A DNA stretch of 64,000 bases, taken from NCBI RefSeq assembly GCF_014200575.1, contig NZ_JACHBZ010000012.1, positions 1-64,000 on the forward strand, read 5' to 3'. The DNA is from Mucilaginibacter saanensis (GTDB taxonomy: Bacteria; Bacteroidota; Bacteroidia; Sphingobacteriales; Sphingobacteriaceae). Shown one piece after another: positions 47,101 to 56,009 of this stretch. Position numbers and translations under genes: made by a program. Each line of letters opens with the position of its first letter. Position 1 is the first letter of the stretch. The notes under the pieces were generated by a model. The model saw only the letters and a program-made list of their open reading frames with translations, did no database searches and had not been told where the DNA came from.

Positions 47101-47473
47101 AGAACAGCTGTTAAACGGCGATCAAAACAGGGCCCGCTTTGGTGCATTTGACAGGAGCTACTGGACACCTACCAACCCAAGTAATCAATGGTCAAATAAG
47201 GCGGTTAACCCTTCTGATCCGGCAAACACCATTGCCCAGTTCCAAAACTCTTCCTATACCAAAATAAGCAACATAACGCTGGGGTATACCATTCCTAAAA
47301 AACTGTTAAGCAGGTTGAAAATCAGTAACCTGAGGATATATGCAAACGCATTTAACCCTTTCATATTTAGCAAGTTTATAGGCTGGGATCCTGAAAATCC
47401 AAGTGGTAATTCTGCTTTGAATCAGGATTTCCGCACACGGACATTTATGCTTGGCCTAAACGTAACTTTATAA
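44114..47473 (+). CDS. SusC/RagA family TonB-dependent receptor with STN domain
   Basis: Counted from the ATG at 44114, this is a 1,119-residue outer-membrane receptor. The leader MNFCLLNSHFWCKIMRITFSQLL with two internal methionines is typical; the ATG at 44156 is the alternative. After the signal peptide (near PTSAQ) comes an STN domain (LADVLKLLTQKHQVEFVYN), which talks to FecR, then a CarboxypepD-like domain (VDETGQPLVGVSVGIKG), the SusC signature SEVVVIGYGSKKKIDLTGTV, a plug (DASSTAIYGSRGANGVILV) and the barrel ending in FMLGLNVTL. The STN domain distinguishes it from the first SusC and ties it to the ECF/FecR pair just upstream. Confidence 0.96.
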   Translation: MNFCLLNSHFWCKIMRITFSQLLIVMLMTGLSYSKPTSAQTILNKKINITVENKTLADVLKLLTQKHQVEFVYNQDVIQTSDKMSVTFADKDLKEVLDKLLTRYHITYQVFKNKIILINTQQVDDPGSVVGAMQDIQIKGNVVDETGQPLVGVSVGIKGTTKGTVTDAHGVFSIAVRSTNDVLVFKYIGFVTLEIPASGTLPLTIKLTTDSKALSEVVVIGYGSKKKIDLTGTVSSLQADEIVRAKATGTQEAMQGRIAGVDIKRSSGKPGSDYSIEIRGANSITGNTQPLYVIDGVPVAINGSPTNPINDINPADIERIDVLKDASSTAIYGSRGANGVILVTTKRGTKGNTKITYDGYSGVVNPYHLPPVMDGPKFVAYVRDFFNAQAGYPDTPIPDSKLFSATELTNIQNGTYTNWVDLIKRNGSQSNQNIAITGGDDKTTYFTSAGYQLYQGTTKGEDSKKYTLKAGLDKTINNTFKAGASIYSAFVNNHLGSAEVFRSAYRLRPTGSAYNADGSPRFFAYESETQITNPLFEFNNEIRQQQYVHVLPNVYVEANLMKGLKIRTSFSPDLTFQRQGQYDDTFTKQQAGTKPALGQSSTNQYINYTWENLLIYNGAIGRHKFDVTLGNTFEYHQQDFSSISAQGLPYRSLWYNLGSATTITINGNAIAPITTVNSGYSQQNLTSYFGRANYTFNNRYLFTATMRADANSVFAAGHKWGYFPSGSFAWIASEEDFLKNIQSIGLLKFRLSYGKSGNASSVMPYATQATVSQSPYDFNGVAASGFAPNFGNQNLTWEKTDEYNAGMELGLWKNRINLDVNVYRKTSKGSILNQQVPPENGYSSQTTNLGSVRNQGIEVSLNTVNINNGKFSWTTNFNFAANSNKILQLYGDGKDDIGNAWFLGRKVREIYNYKIIGVWQTSEAAQAAVYGAKPGQYKIQDVNNDGKIDATNDRQILGSSIPNWFGGFTNTMNYANFDFSFTVYTRQGTYENSVFLEQLLNGDQNRARFGAFDRSYWTPTNPSNQWSNKAVNPSDPANTIAQFQNSSYTKISNITLGYTIPKKLLSRLKISNLRIYANAFNPFIFSKFIGWDPENPSGNSALNQDFRTRTFMLGLNVTL

Positions 47474-47502
47474 TAACCGACCATTATTTAACATAACTTG
47501 TT

Positions 47503-49167
47503 ATGAAATATATAACTAAAAAATATGTGCTGCTCAGCGTCGCCATGATTCTGTTCAGTATTACCGGATGTAAAAAATATACTGACGAATATAACCCGCA
47601 AAGCCGTACTGCCGAAACCTATTACAACACCTTTGCCGGTTTCGAAGATCTGGGCAAATCCAACTATGCGCCTTTAAGAGGCATCGTCAATTTCACGGGG
47701 CTCTATTACCTGGGTACTGACGCATTTTCGACCCCCAGCATCAATGATTCTAATGGTGAAAATTTATACAACAACAACCTGAACTCCACCAACGGCGATG
47801 TGGATGGTTATTTGAGGCAGTTATATAGTGCAATAAATATTGCCAATAATACCGTTTACTGGGCCACACAGGTAAAAGATGGCAGCGCCGCAACAGTAAA
47901 TATACGGGTTGCTGAGGCCAAAGCCTTGAGAGCCTATTATTACTATTTACTTACAGAAACATTTGGAGATGTCCCGCTGGTATTAGATCGTACAACGGTG
48001 ATCAGTTTGATTTTTACCCGCACACCCGAAAAAGATGTTTATACACAAGTTATCAAGGATTTAAATGACGCCATCGGGGTACTGCCCTTAACAACTACTG
48101 ATTTTGGCCGTGTAACTAAAGGCTTTGCACAGCACTTATTAGCTAAAGTTTATTTGACACGCGGGTATAAAAGTTATGGAGCAGGTGAAGCTGATTTTCA
48201 GCTGGCTGCTACCACGGCCGAGGCGGTTATCAACTCCGGGACTTATAGTTTAAAAACAAAATATGCCGATCTGTTTGACCCAACCATATCAAATTTTCAA
48301 GTTAATCCCGAGGTGATTTTTTCTGTACAATACAGTACCAATGCAGCCACTAACGGTGCTGGTAACTCATTACAGCAGTATTTTATGTGGGATACCCAAA
48401 ATACAGGTTTGGTGGGGCGCAGTACCCTTTACGGCAAAACTAATAATTCAACGGCTCTTGACCCTTACTGGTTCAGTATTTTCGATAAAACACGCGATAG
48501 CCGTTACCTGGCCAATGTTTATGATGTTATTTATGTACAAGTGGCTGGCTCATTTAACAATACCTCCTTTGCTGTTGGCGATACCTTATTGTACTATCCG
48601 CCGGTTGCGTTTACGCCAGAACAAAAAGCTGCAAAAAAATATATCGTAGTTAACCCTGATGAGTATCGTACTTCTCCTTTTTCAGCCGGGCTGCGTTCAT
48701 ATCCGCAATTTAAAAAGTTCAGGGACCCTTTTGTTACTTCGTATGTTGACAATGGAGGGGCCCGGGATACTTACGTGTTCCGTTTAGCTGAAACTTATTT
48801 AATAGCGGCAGAAGCTTATCTTAAAGTGGGTAATTCGGCAAAGGCGCTTCAATATTTTAATGCCATACGTGCAAGGGCAGCCAAGCCGGGCAATAACCCG
48901 GATACGGGGATTCCGTATGCTACCGAAATGCAGGTAAGCACCTTAACTATTGATGATATCCTGGATGAAAGGCTAAGGGAGCTAACCGGCGAAGAGTTCA
49001 GATGGTTTGAATTAAAGCGTACAGGTACCTTGGTAAGGCGTACACTGGCTTATAATGACGAGGCCAAGGCCGCAAGTGCATTAAAAGCCATACATCTGTT
49101 AAGGCCTATTCCACAAGCGGTTATTGATTTAAACCGCGCCTCTTTTCCTCAAAATCCGGGATACTAA
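47503..49167 (+). CDS. SusD/RagB family outer-membrane lipoprotein
   Basis: This 554-residue partner of the second SusC has a lipobox (FSITGC, Cys ~23), the early motif QSRTAETYYNTFAGFEDL, the helical core segment AEAKALRAYYYYLLTETFGDVPLVL and a C-terminal part with LDERLRELTGEEFRWFELKRTG ending in NPGY. It binds the target glycan at the surface. Thirty bases follow the SusC stop before its start. A perfect inverted repeat after its stop separates it from the hydrolases. Confidence 0.96.
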   Translation: MKYITKKYVLLSVAMILFSITGCKKYTDEYNPQSRTAETYYNTFAGFEDLGKSNYAPLRGIVNFTGLYYLGTDAFSTPSINDSNGENLYNNNLNSTNGDVDGYLRQLYSAINIANNTVYWATQVKDGSAATVNIRVAEAKALRAYYYYLLTETFGDVPLVLDRTTVISLIFTRTPEKDVYTQVIKDLNDAIGVLPLTTTDFGRVTKGFAQHLLAKVYLTRGYKSYGAGEADFQLAATTAEAVINSGTYSLKTKYADLFDPTISNFQVNPEVIFSVQYSTNAATNGAGNSLQQYFMWDTQNTGLVGRSTLYGKTNNSTALDPYWFSIFDKTRDSRYLANVYDVIYVQVAGSFNNTSFAVGDTLLYYPPVAFTPEQKAAKKYIVVNPDEYRTSPFSAGLRSYPQFKKFRDPFVTSYVDNGGARDTYVFRLAETYLIAAEAYLKVGNSAKALQYFNAIRARAAKPGNNPDTGIPYATEMQVSTLTIDDILDERLRELTGEEFRWFELKRTGTLVRRTLAYNDEAKAASALKAIHLLRPIPQAVIDLNRASFPQNPGY

Positions 49168-49187
49168 TTTCCTTTAAAATAGCGTTC

Positions 49188-49227
49188 ACCTATCCTGCTT
49201 ATGGTATTAACTTTAAGCAGGATAGGT
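49188..49227 (+). terminator. Strong hairpin after second susD (possible attenuator)
   Basis: ACCTATCCTGCTTA and TAAGCAGGATAGGT form a perfect 14-bp stem with a 12-nt loop. There is no strong T tract after it, so it may stabilise the upstream mRNA end or attenuate read-through into the hydrolase genes. Confidence 0.6.
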
Positions 49228-49267
49228 ATGTTAATATTAATAGCTCCATAAATTATATTTGTCTATC

Positions 49268-50779
49268 ATGAAAAAACAGTTATATACATCATTATTTATT
49301 TGTACCAGCCTAACTTGTTTTGCGCAAAAAAACTATAGCATATTGAACTATGGCGCAAAAAGCAGCCTTAGCTATAGCAATACAACCGCCATTCAAAAAA
49401 CTATTGATGCGGCAGCCAAAAACGGGGGACGGGTAATTATACCCGCCGGCAATTTTTTAACTGGTCCGTTGGTACTAAAAAGTGGTGTGGAGCTGCATTT
49501 AAATAACGATGCTGTGTTGTTAGGCAGCACTCAACGGCTGGAATATGGCCAAGAGGGTAATGCGCTTATTTCTGCTGTTGACCAGCACCATATTGCCATA
49601 ACCGGCAACGGGGTTATTGATGGGCAGGGACGCGATCTGGTAGAAAATGTGTTGCTGTTACTGCGCCAGGGTAAACTGCATGACAGGGAATGGCTGCTTA
49701 AACGCCCGGGCGAAAAAAGCAGACCGATGATCATCTCCTTTAAAAAATGTAGTCAGGTAAAAATGACCGGCATTACCATCAAAAATTCGGCGTCATGGGT
49801 ACAAAGCTATAACGAGTGCAATGGGGTACTGATTGACAGTATGAAAGTACAAAGCACCGCTTACTGGAATAATGATGGTATTGATATTGTAGACTCAAAA
49901 AATGTAAAGATCCTCAATAGTTATTTCAATGCTGCCGATGATGCCATCTGCCTTAAATCAGAAATTACCGGCGGTAGTTGCGAAAACATACAGGTTGAAA
50001 ATTGTACCCTGCGTTCCAGCGCCAGCGGGTTTAAACTGGGTACGGGCTCTGTTGGCGGTTTTAAAAATATCAGCGTTAAAAATTTGACTGTTTTTGATAC
50101 CTACCGCTCGGCCATTGCATTGGAAACCGTAGACGGTGCCGATCTGCAGGATATCAATATCAGTCATGTAACGGGAAAAAATGTGGGCAACGCTATTTTC
50201 ATTCGCCTGGGGCATCGTAACAAGGATAGCAAATACAGCACCTTGCGTAACGTGTTAATTGATGATGTAAAATGCGAGGTGCCGGCGGGCAAGCCCGATA
50301 TTGGCTATCCCATGGAAGGGCCACCGCCCAGGGTACCGCCACATAACCTGGTGCCGGCCTCAATAGTAGGTTTACCCGGCCATGCGGTACAAAACGTAAC
50401 GCTGCAGAATATTGAAATTGTATATGGCGGTGGCGCCAAAAAGCAAGTTGCTTTTATACACCCTGGTTCTTTAAGTAAAATACCGGAAAATGCCGCCGGT
50501 TATCCGGAGTTTACTATGTTTGGGGAATTACCTTCCTGGGGCTTGTATGTAAGACATGCCGAGGGCATCAAGATCACCAATTTTAAATGCAGTCTGGAGC
50601 AGGACGATTTTCGCCCGGCTTTGGTTTTTGATGATGTTGATGGTTTAGATTTAAAAAAGGTAGCATTGCCAAAGTCGGTGGCATTGCCGGCTGTAATATA
50701 TCAGGGAGTAACTCATTTATCAGCTACAGAATTAGCCATTCCGGCAGGGGCGGCAGCTGTAATGATAAAAGATAAATAA
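49268..50779 (+). CDS. GH28 family polygalacturonase-like enzyme
   Basis: This 503-residue exported protein (ATG at 49268; signal peptide to about CFAQ) is a right-handed parallel beta-helix of family GH28. The opening NYGAKSSLSYSNTTAIQKTID and the catalytic carboxylates NNDGIDI and AADDAICL are clear. The GHG histidine segment of plant and fungal polygalacturonases reads GTGSVGG, and no RIK motif is evident, as in many bacterial members acting on rhamnogalacturonan or other galacturonides. It hydrolyses alpha-linked galacturonic acid or a related residue; exact linkage unknown. It opens the hydrolase set of the second module. Confidence 0.9.
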   Translation: MKKQLYTSLFICTSLTCFAQKNYSILNYGAKSSLSYSNTTAIQKTIDAAAKNGGRVIIPAGNFLTGPLVLKSGVELHLNNDAVLLGSTQRLEYGQEGNALISAVDQHHIAITGNGVIDGQGRDLVENVLLLLRQGKLHDREWLLKRPGEKSRPMIISFKKCSQVKMTGITIKNSASWVQSYNECNGVLIDSMKVQSTAYWNNDGIDIVDSKNVKILNSYFNAADDAICLKSEITGGSCENIQVENCTLRSSASGFKLGTGSVGGFKNISVKNLTVFDTYRSAIALETVDGADLQDINISHVTGKNVGNAIFIRLGHRNKDSKYSTLRNVLIDDVKCEVPAGKPDIGYPMEGPPPRVPPHNLVPASIVGLPGHAVQNVTLQNIEIVYGGGAKKQVAFIHPGSLSKIPENAAGYPEFTMFGELPSWGLYVRHAEGIKITNFKCSLEQDDFRPALVFDDVDGLDLKKVALPKSVALPAVIYQGVTHLSATELAIPAGAAAVMIKDK

Positions 50780-50800
50780 TCACAGTCGTTATCTATAAAG

Positions 50801-53104
50801 ATGATTTTAAAATTGAATAGCAAAGTATGGAGTATGGCGCTGCTTTTGGCTTGCAGCCAGGTTAAAGCGCAGGATGTGGTTAAATATGTACAGCCTATGG
50901 CTGGCAGCGGTGCGGCCACTACGCCGGCCGCTCTAAAACACGGCGCCGGAACCGAATTATTTGCTAATACCATTCCATCGGTTACTACTCCTTTTGCCAT
51001 GACGCAGTGGACCCCACAAACCCAGCCATCAGAAAATAAGTGCATCCCTCCGTATCATTACAATGACGATCATTTTAGCGGTATTCGCGGCTCACATTGG
51101 CTAAGCGGGTCATGCACGCAGGACTATGGTAGTTTAACCGTGATGCCCATCAGCGGGCATTTAAAAACCGCGGTAACAGATTATGCTGTACCATTTGCTC
51201 ATGCCGACGAAAAAGCATCGCCCTATCAATACAACATCAATTTAAAATCGTATGCGTTGCAGGCGTCGGTAACATCAACACCGCGCTGCGCTATTATGCA
51301 ATTTACTGCAACTAAGGCAGATAGTGTTTACTTGCTTATTACCCCCAACAGCGATTATAAACAGGGTTTTATTAAAATAGACGCTGCCAACGACGAAATA
51401 CAAGGTTACAATCCGGTGCATCGTATTTACCAGGGCTGGGGTAAGGAGGCAGGCTTTAAAGGCTATTTTGTGATCAGGATAGAAAGAGCAGCCGGCACTA
51501 CCGGCACGTTTGCAGGCGGCCGTACATTTAACGTGGCAACTATCAGTAATCAGCAAGATATTGGGGCATACCTCGGCTTTAAACTAAAAGCAGGCGAAAG
51601 TATCCGGGTACGCATCGGCACATCATTTAGCAGCATGGCAGGCGCCCGTAAAAACCTGGAAGCCGAAATACCTGGCTGGGACTTTGAAGCTGTAGCTGCC
51701 AAAAATAAGGCGATATGGGAAAAGGCACTATCGCAAATTACTTTAAAAACTGATGTTGAAAAGGATAAACGAATATTTTATACCTCCTTTTATCATGCTA
51801 TGCAGCAGCCGCGTTTATATAATGATGTGGATGGCTCCTATCCAGAATTTGCTTCAGTTAATAAGATAGGTAAGCTGCAGAGCGGTAATTATTATGATGA
51901 TTTTTCTTTATGGGATATCTATCGGGCGCATTTGCCTTTGTTTGAGTTGTTACAGCCCAAACTGGTAAATGATGTGGCTCATTCGCTGGTGCTGAAAGGA
52001 CAGCAAGGCGGCTGGCTGCCTGTATTTCCCTGCTGGAACAGTTATACCTCCGAGATGGTGGGCGACCACTGCAGTTCAGTTATTGCATCGGCTTATTTAA
52101 AAGGCATCAGTACTTTTGATGCAAAGGAGGCCTATCGGTTAATTCGCCAGAATGCTTTTGACACCCCGGCAAGCCGTGCTGATTACGTGGAAGGGAAAGG
52201 CCGCCGGGCGTTGGATAGTTATCTCAAATATCACTACATCCCGGTAGAGGATAGCGTACCCGATGCCTTTCATAAAAAAGAGCAGGTGAGCCGTACGCTG
52301 GAGTATGCTTATGATGACTATGCGGTAGCCATGATGGCAAAAAAACTGGGTAAAACCGCAGATTATAATCAGCTGATGAAAAGAGCGGCTTACTATGGTA
52401 ATGTATTTGACAAAAGTACAGGTATGGTACGCGGGCGCCATGCAGATGGTAGCTGGGTAAGCCCTTACTCGCCGGATAGTAAGGTTTATTACATTACCGA
52501 AGGTACGGCCCGCCAATACACTTTTTATGTTCCGCAGGATGTGCCTGGTTTGGCCAAACTGATGGGAGGCCCTGCCCAATTAGAAAACGCTTTGGACAGC
52601 ATCTTTACAAAAAACGAATACTGGCATGGTAATGAGCCTGGCCATCAGATTCCGTTTATGTATAATTTTACTGCATCGCCATGGAAAACCCAGCAGCAGG
52701 TACGCAACATACTGGCAAATGAATATGGCGATGGCCCGGGTGGTTTAAGCGGTAATGATGATGCCGGGCAAATGTCGGCCTGGTATATGTTTGGGGCAAT
52801 GGGTTTGTATCCCTTAAATCCGGTATCGGGACAATATTTGTTATGTTCGCCCATTTTTGATAAAACATCCATCAGCATTGCCAACGGCAAAAAGTTTGAG
52901 ATCATAACCCATAAAACAACAAAAACAGCACAATATATTTATGCCGTTAAATGGAACGGACAGCCCGTAAGCAAAAATTATATTACATATAATGCCATTG
53001 TAAAAGGCGGCAAGCTGGATGTTTATTTACAGGAAAAACCGGATAAACACTGGGGCGCTAAGGTTGATATGCAGCCAAAGGGGATGGGTATTGACGCCCG
53101 GTAG
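50801..53104 (+). CDS. GH92 family glycosidase (alpha-mannosidase-like)
   Basis: This 767-residue exported protein (signal to about KAQ) shows the GH92 layout: a beta-sandwich N-domain with GTELFANTIPSVTTPFAMTQW, the GSHWLSGSCTQDYG segment, and an (alpha/alpha)6 domain with YYDDFSLWDIYRAHLPL, GNEPGHQIPFMYN and GNDDAGQMSAWYMFGAMGLYP, which carry the calcium and catalytic residues of the family. Characterised members are exo-acting, calcium-dependent alpha-mannosidases. In this context it may trim a mannose branch of the glycan. It follows GH28 by 21 bp. Confidence 0.94.
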   Translation: MILKLNSKVWSMALLLACSQVKAQDVVKYVQPMAGSGAATTPAALKHGAGTELFANTIPSVTTPFAMTQWTPQTQPSENKCIPPYHYNDDHFSGIRGSHWLSGSCTQDYGSLTVMPISGHLKTAVTDYAVPFAHADEKASPYQYNINLKSYALQASVTSTPRCAIMQFTATKADSVYLLITPNSDYKQGFIKIDAANDEIQGYNPVHRIYQGWGKEAGFKGYFVIRIERAAGTTGTFAGGRTFNVATISNQQDIGAYLGFKLKAGESIRVRIGTSFSSMAGARKNLEAEIPGWDFEAVAAKNKAIWEKALSQITLKTDVEKDKRIFYTSFYHAMQQPRLYNDVDGSYPEFASVNKIGKLQSGNYYDDFSLWDIYRAHLPLFELLQPKLVNDVAHSLVLKGQQGGWLPVFPCWNSYTSEMVGDHCSSVIASAYLKGISTFDAKEAYRLIRQNAFDTPASRADYVEGKGRRALDSYLKYHYIPVEDSVPDAFHKKEQVSRTLEYAYDDYAVAMMAKKLGKTADYNQLMKRAAYYGNVFDKSTGMVRGRHADGSWVSPYSPDSKVYYITEGTARQYTFYVPQDVPGLAKLMGGPAQLENALDSIFTKNEYWHGNEPGHQIPFMYNFTASPWKTQQQVRNILANEYGDGPGGLSGNDDAGQMSAWYMFGAMGLYPLNPVSGQYLLCSPIFDKTSISIANGKKFEIITHKTTKTAQYIYAVKWNGQPVSKNYITYNAIVKGGKLDVYLQEKPDKHWGAKVDMQPKGMGIDAR

Positions 53105-53173
53105 CGGCAGTTATAGAAGCGGGCGATCTGGAACGGAATAATCCACAAACATGGAATTGGAAAAACAATATAT

Positions 53174-54178
53174 ATGATCAATAAATTAAAACTACGTGTA
53201 AAGCGGTCTTGCTTATATGACTTTGTAAAACTAAGTACATTCATTTTGCTGATTGGTGTAAACTGCTTATCAAAAGCACAATCAACAAAAGATAAAGCCT
53301 ACGTTTTTACTTATTTTGAAAACAATGGCGAAGATGGTTTGCACCTGGCCTACAGCCTTGATGGTTTAAAATGGAAGGCGCTTAATAACGATAGTTCTGT
53401 TTTAAAACCCATGGTTGCCCAGGATAAACTGATGCGTGACCCCTGCGTTATTAAGGGGCCTGACGGACTTTTTCACATGGTGTGGACAGTGAGCTGGAAG
53501 GACAAGGGAATAGGGTATGCATCCTCTCCGGATCTGATCCATTGGTCTGAGCAGCAGTTTGTCCCGGTAATGGCGGATGAGCCGGGGGCTTTAAATTGCT
53601 GGGCTCCAGAAATAACGTATAACGAAACTGCTAAAAACTACATGATCTACTGGGCTACCACTATTCCGGGGCGTTTCCCTAAGACCGATGTGGATGGCGA
53701 TAAAAATCACAGGATATATTATGTTACCACCAGTGATTTTAAAACTTACAGCAAGGCCAAATTATTGTATGATCATGGCTTTAATGTAATTGATGCCACT
53801 ATTCAAAAAAATGGTAAAGGTTATGTGATGTTCCTGAAAAACGAAACTAAAACGCCGGTGGCCGAGAAAAATATCAGGGTTGCTTTTAGTAAGGATCTGA
53901 CTAAAGGATATGGAGAGGCATCGGCGCCTATCACAGGCAATTACTGGGCCGAGGGGCCAACAGCCGTTAAAATAGATAACAAATGGATTGTATACTTTGA
54001 TAAGTATATGAATCATCAATACGGTGCTATTGAGTCAACCGATCTGAAAAACTGGACAGAGATATCCGATCAGTTGCAGCTTCCAAAAGGTATAAGGCAC
54101 GGTACGGTGCTACCTGTTTCCAGTGCCGAATTAAATGTGCTTATTCAGCACTTTAATGCCGCCAAAAGCGCGAACTAA
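53174..54178 (+). CDS. GH43-like five-bladed propeller glycosidase
   Basis: This 334-residue exported protein has an N-terminal signal (about 20-36, hydrophobic LSTFILLIGVNCL, cleaved near KAQ). The propeller shows MRDPCVIKGPDGLFHMVW, GIGYASSPDLIHW, NCWAPEITYNETAKNYMIYW and FSKDLTKGYG, as in GH43 and the related GH32/GH68 clan. The aspartate of RDP and the glutamate of APE are the likely catalytic pair. Arabinan, xylan or galactan side chains are the usual targets; substrate not resolvable. The ATG at 53174 is the only obvious start. It is the last gene of the module. Confidence 0.88.
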   Translation: MINKLKLRVKRSCLYDFVKLSTFILLIGVNCLSKAQSTKDKAYVFTYFENNGEDGLHLAYSLDGLKWKALNNDSSVLKPMVAQDKLMRDPCVIKGPDGLFHMVWTVSWKDKGIGYASSPDLIHWSEQQFVPVMADEPGALNCWAPEITYNETAKNYMIYWATTIPGRFPKTDVDGDKNHRIYYVTTSDFKTYSKAKLLYDHGFNVIDATIQKNGKGYVMFLKNETKTPVAEKNIRVAFSKDLTKGYGEASAPITGNYWAEGPTAVKIDNKWIVYFDKYMNHQYGAIESTDLKNWTEISDQLQLPKGIRHGTVLPVSSAELNVLIQHFNAAKSAN

Positions 54179-54210
54179 GCTCGTTCTTGTCTTGGGTTAT
54201 GAAAGAATAT

Positions 54211-54256
54211 TACAATGCCCTGTTACTCCAAAGTAGCAGGGCATTGTAGTTTTTAA
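54211..54256. terminator. Bidirectional terminator between GH43-like and MFS genes
   Basis: TACAATGCCCTG and CAGGGCATTGTA form the base of a long, almost perfect stem (upper part TTACT/AGTAG around CCAA), followed by GTTTTT. It lies between two convergent genes. Confidence 0.85.
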
Positions 54257-55803
54257 TGGTCTGATGAAGGGATTACCAATGGTCGCTTTTTATCCCTTTT
54301 GGCTACAAAAATTAACAAAGGCAATACTATCGCAAAAAATAGCCCGATCAGGAGATAACCATCAAGGTAACTGGAAAAGGATGATTGCTTAACAACAACG
54401 TTTTCAATCAGCTGCATGGCCTTTTGTTTGGCATCAAGTAAACTAAAACCCTTTTGCTGAAATGCTCCCGTGTAATTGCTGATGCGGCTGACAGATACCG
54501 GGTTATCAGCCGTAATGTGGGTGATCAGATCCATACGGTGCGATGCTATTCTGCGGGCTACATAAGTATTGATTATAGAAATGCCGAATGAGCCGCCCAA
54601 TTGGCGCATCATATTATTTAAGGCGGTTCCTTGTGACATATCCTTGGCTTCAAGAGATGATACGGCAAGGGTGCCCAGCGGAACGGTTAATAAAGCCATA
54701 CCTATGGCCCTGAAAATTAAGTTTAAGGTGATGGTAATAGCCGGAGTTTCAAGCGTAATTCTTGACATTGACCAGTTAAACCAGATAAAGCATAAAAAAC
54801 CAAAAAATACAATTAGAGCAGCCGAAACACCTTTTTGTAATAGTTTACCGGTAACTATAAGAGCTAATACTGCTATAATAGAACCGGGTAACAGCAATAA
54901 GCCGGATTGGGTAGGTGTAAAGCCTAATAACCGCTGAGCCACTACGGGTGTGAGGTAAATAGAGGTGTACATGCCCATGCCGGTAATAAAGGTAAGTACA
55001 GCTGCTATGCTTAACGATCTGAACCTTAGTATCCGCAGGTTTACAACAGGGGTTTTGGTGTATAGTTCCCATATAATAAAGGCGGTGAGCGATACGGCCG
55101 CAACAACCGTAAGTAAAACAATATAACCGGCGGCAAACCAGTCATCAGTTTGGCCCCTTTCAAGCACTACCTGGAGCGACCCGATACCGATGATGAGTAA
55201 AATGATACCTGCCCAGTCTATTTTAGCCATCTTTTGCTTGATCAGGGGCTCGTATAACAAGAAAAAGCACGAAACCGCAGCAGCTATCCCAATGGGTATG
55301 TTGATGTAGAAAATCCATGGCCAGGAGTAATTTTCAGTAATATACCCTCCCAGCGTTGGCCCGATGGTGGGGCCTATAAAAACACCGATGCCAAATAGGG
55401 CACTGGCAGTAGCTTGTTTTTCTTTCGGGAATAATTCATAAACCACAGTGGCCGAAACGGAAAGCAGCGCACCGCCACCCAACCCCTGCAGAAACCTAAA
55501 GGCCACCAGTTCCCAAATTCCGGTAGCGTTACCGCACATAAATGAACAAAAGGTAAAAAGCAGAATTGAGCCTATGTAATAGTTGCGGCGCCCCAGGTTG
55601 TTAACCAAAAAGCTGGTCATGGGGATGATAATTACATTGGCAATGGCGTAGGAGGTGATCACCCAGGAAATATCTTCGAGCGTTGCACCGAGGTTTCCAC
55701 TCATATAGTTGAGTGCCACATTCACTATTGAGGTATCAATTAGTTCCATAATTGCCGCCGCTATTACGGTAATAAGAAGTATTTGTCTTTTTAGAGGGCT
55801 CAT
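54253..55803 (-). CDS. DHA2 family MFS drug efflux transporter (EmrB/QacA-like)
   Basis: This 516-residue inner-membrane protein (start MSPLKRQ at 55803; an upstream in-frame ATG at 55869 would add 22 residues lacking family features and overlap the regulatory palindrome) has about 14 predicted membrane helices. The family signatures are present: LIDTSIVNVALNYM in helix 1, ITSYAIANVIIIPM, LGRRNYYIGS in the first loop and FIGPTIGPTLGGYI in helix 5. Members export drugs or other hydrophobic toxins by proton antiport, often with an EmrA-type adaptor, which is not in this window. Two palindromes like TetR operators lie just upstream, indicating repression relieved by a toxic ligand. Confidence 0.93.
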   Translation of the reverse strand: MSPLKRQILLITVIAAAIMELIDTSIVNVALNYMSGNLGATLEDISWVITSYAIANVIIIPMTSFLVNNLGRRNYYIGSILLFTFCSFMCGNATGIWELVAFRFLQGLGGGALLSVSATVVYELFPKEKQATASALFGIGVFIGPTIGPTLGGYITENYSWPWIFYINIPIGIAAAVSCFFLLYEPLIKQKMAKIDWAGIILLIIGIGSLQVVLERGQTDDWFAAGYIVLLTVVAAVSLTAFIIWELYTKTPVVNLRILRFRSLSIAAVLTFITGMGMYTSIYLTPVVAQRLLGFTPTQSGLLLLPGSIIAVLALIVTGKLLQKGVSAALIVFFGFLCFIWFNWSMSRITLETPAITITLNLIFRAIGMALLTVPLGTLAVSSLEAKDMSQGTALNNMMRQLGGSFGISIINTYVARRIASHRMDLITHITADNPVSVSRISNYTGAFQQKGFSLLDAKQKAMQLIENVVVKQSSFSSYLDGYLLIGLFFAIVLPLLIFVAKRDKKRPLVIPSSDH

Positions 55804-55873
55804 TTTTTTATACTGATAAGTGTATTTTAACTGTATGCTTAAATGCTTTGAAAGATTTATTGGTAGCATCTTT

Positions 55874-55915
55874 ATTTACGCTTTAATATACCAATCGGTA
55901 TATTAAAGCGTAAAT
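55874..55915. promoter_or_regulatory. Perfect 42-bp palindrome, TetR-type operator
   Basis: Arms of 19 bp, ATTTACGCTTTAATATACC and its exact complement, surround AATC. The inner part TATACC-N4-GGTATA is the classical shape of a TetR-family operator. It lies about 70 bp before the MFS start. Confidence 0.7.
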
Positions 55916-55989
55916 TTTTTAGCTGTTTCCTTTACCTGATAAGCATTATTTATGCAGCTGGCTTTTTAAAACCGCTTATTTATATTGTA

Positions 55990-56009
55990 AATATACCATT
56001 CGGTATATT
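55990..56009. promoter_or_regulatory. Second TetR-type operator
   Basis: AATATACC-ATTC-GGTATATT repeats the core of the larger palindrome at 55874-55915 with an 8-bp arm. The two cores lie about 105 bp apart. Together they suggest one repressor binding both; its gene is not adjacent. Confidence 0.65.

Noticed and set aside
54569..54937. 122-codon plus-strand frame inside the MFS gene
   Set aside because: Opposite-strand shadow of a gene with clear family signatures.
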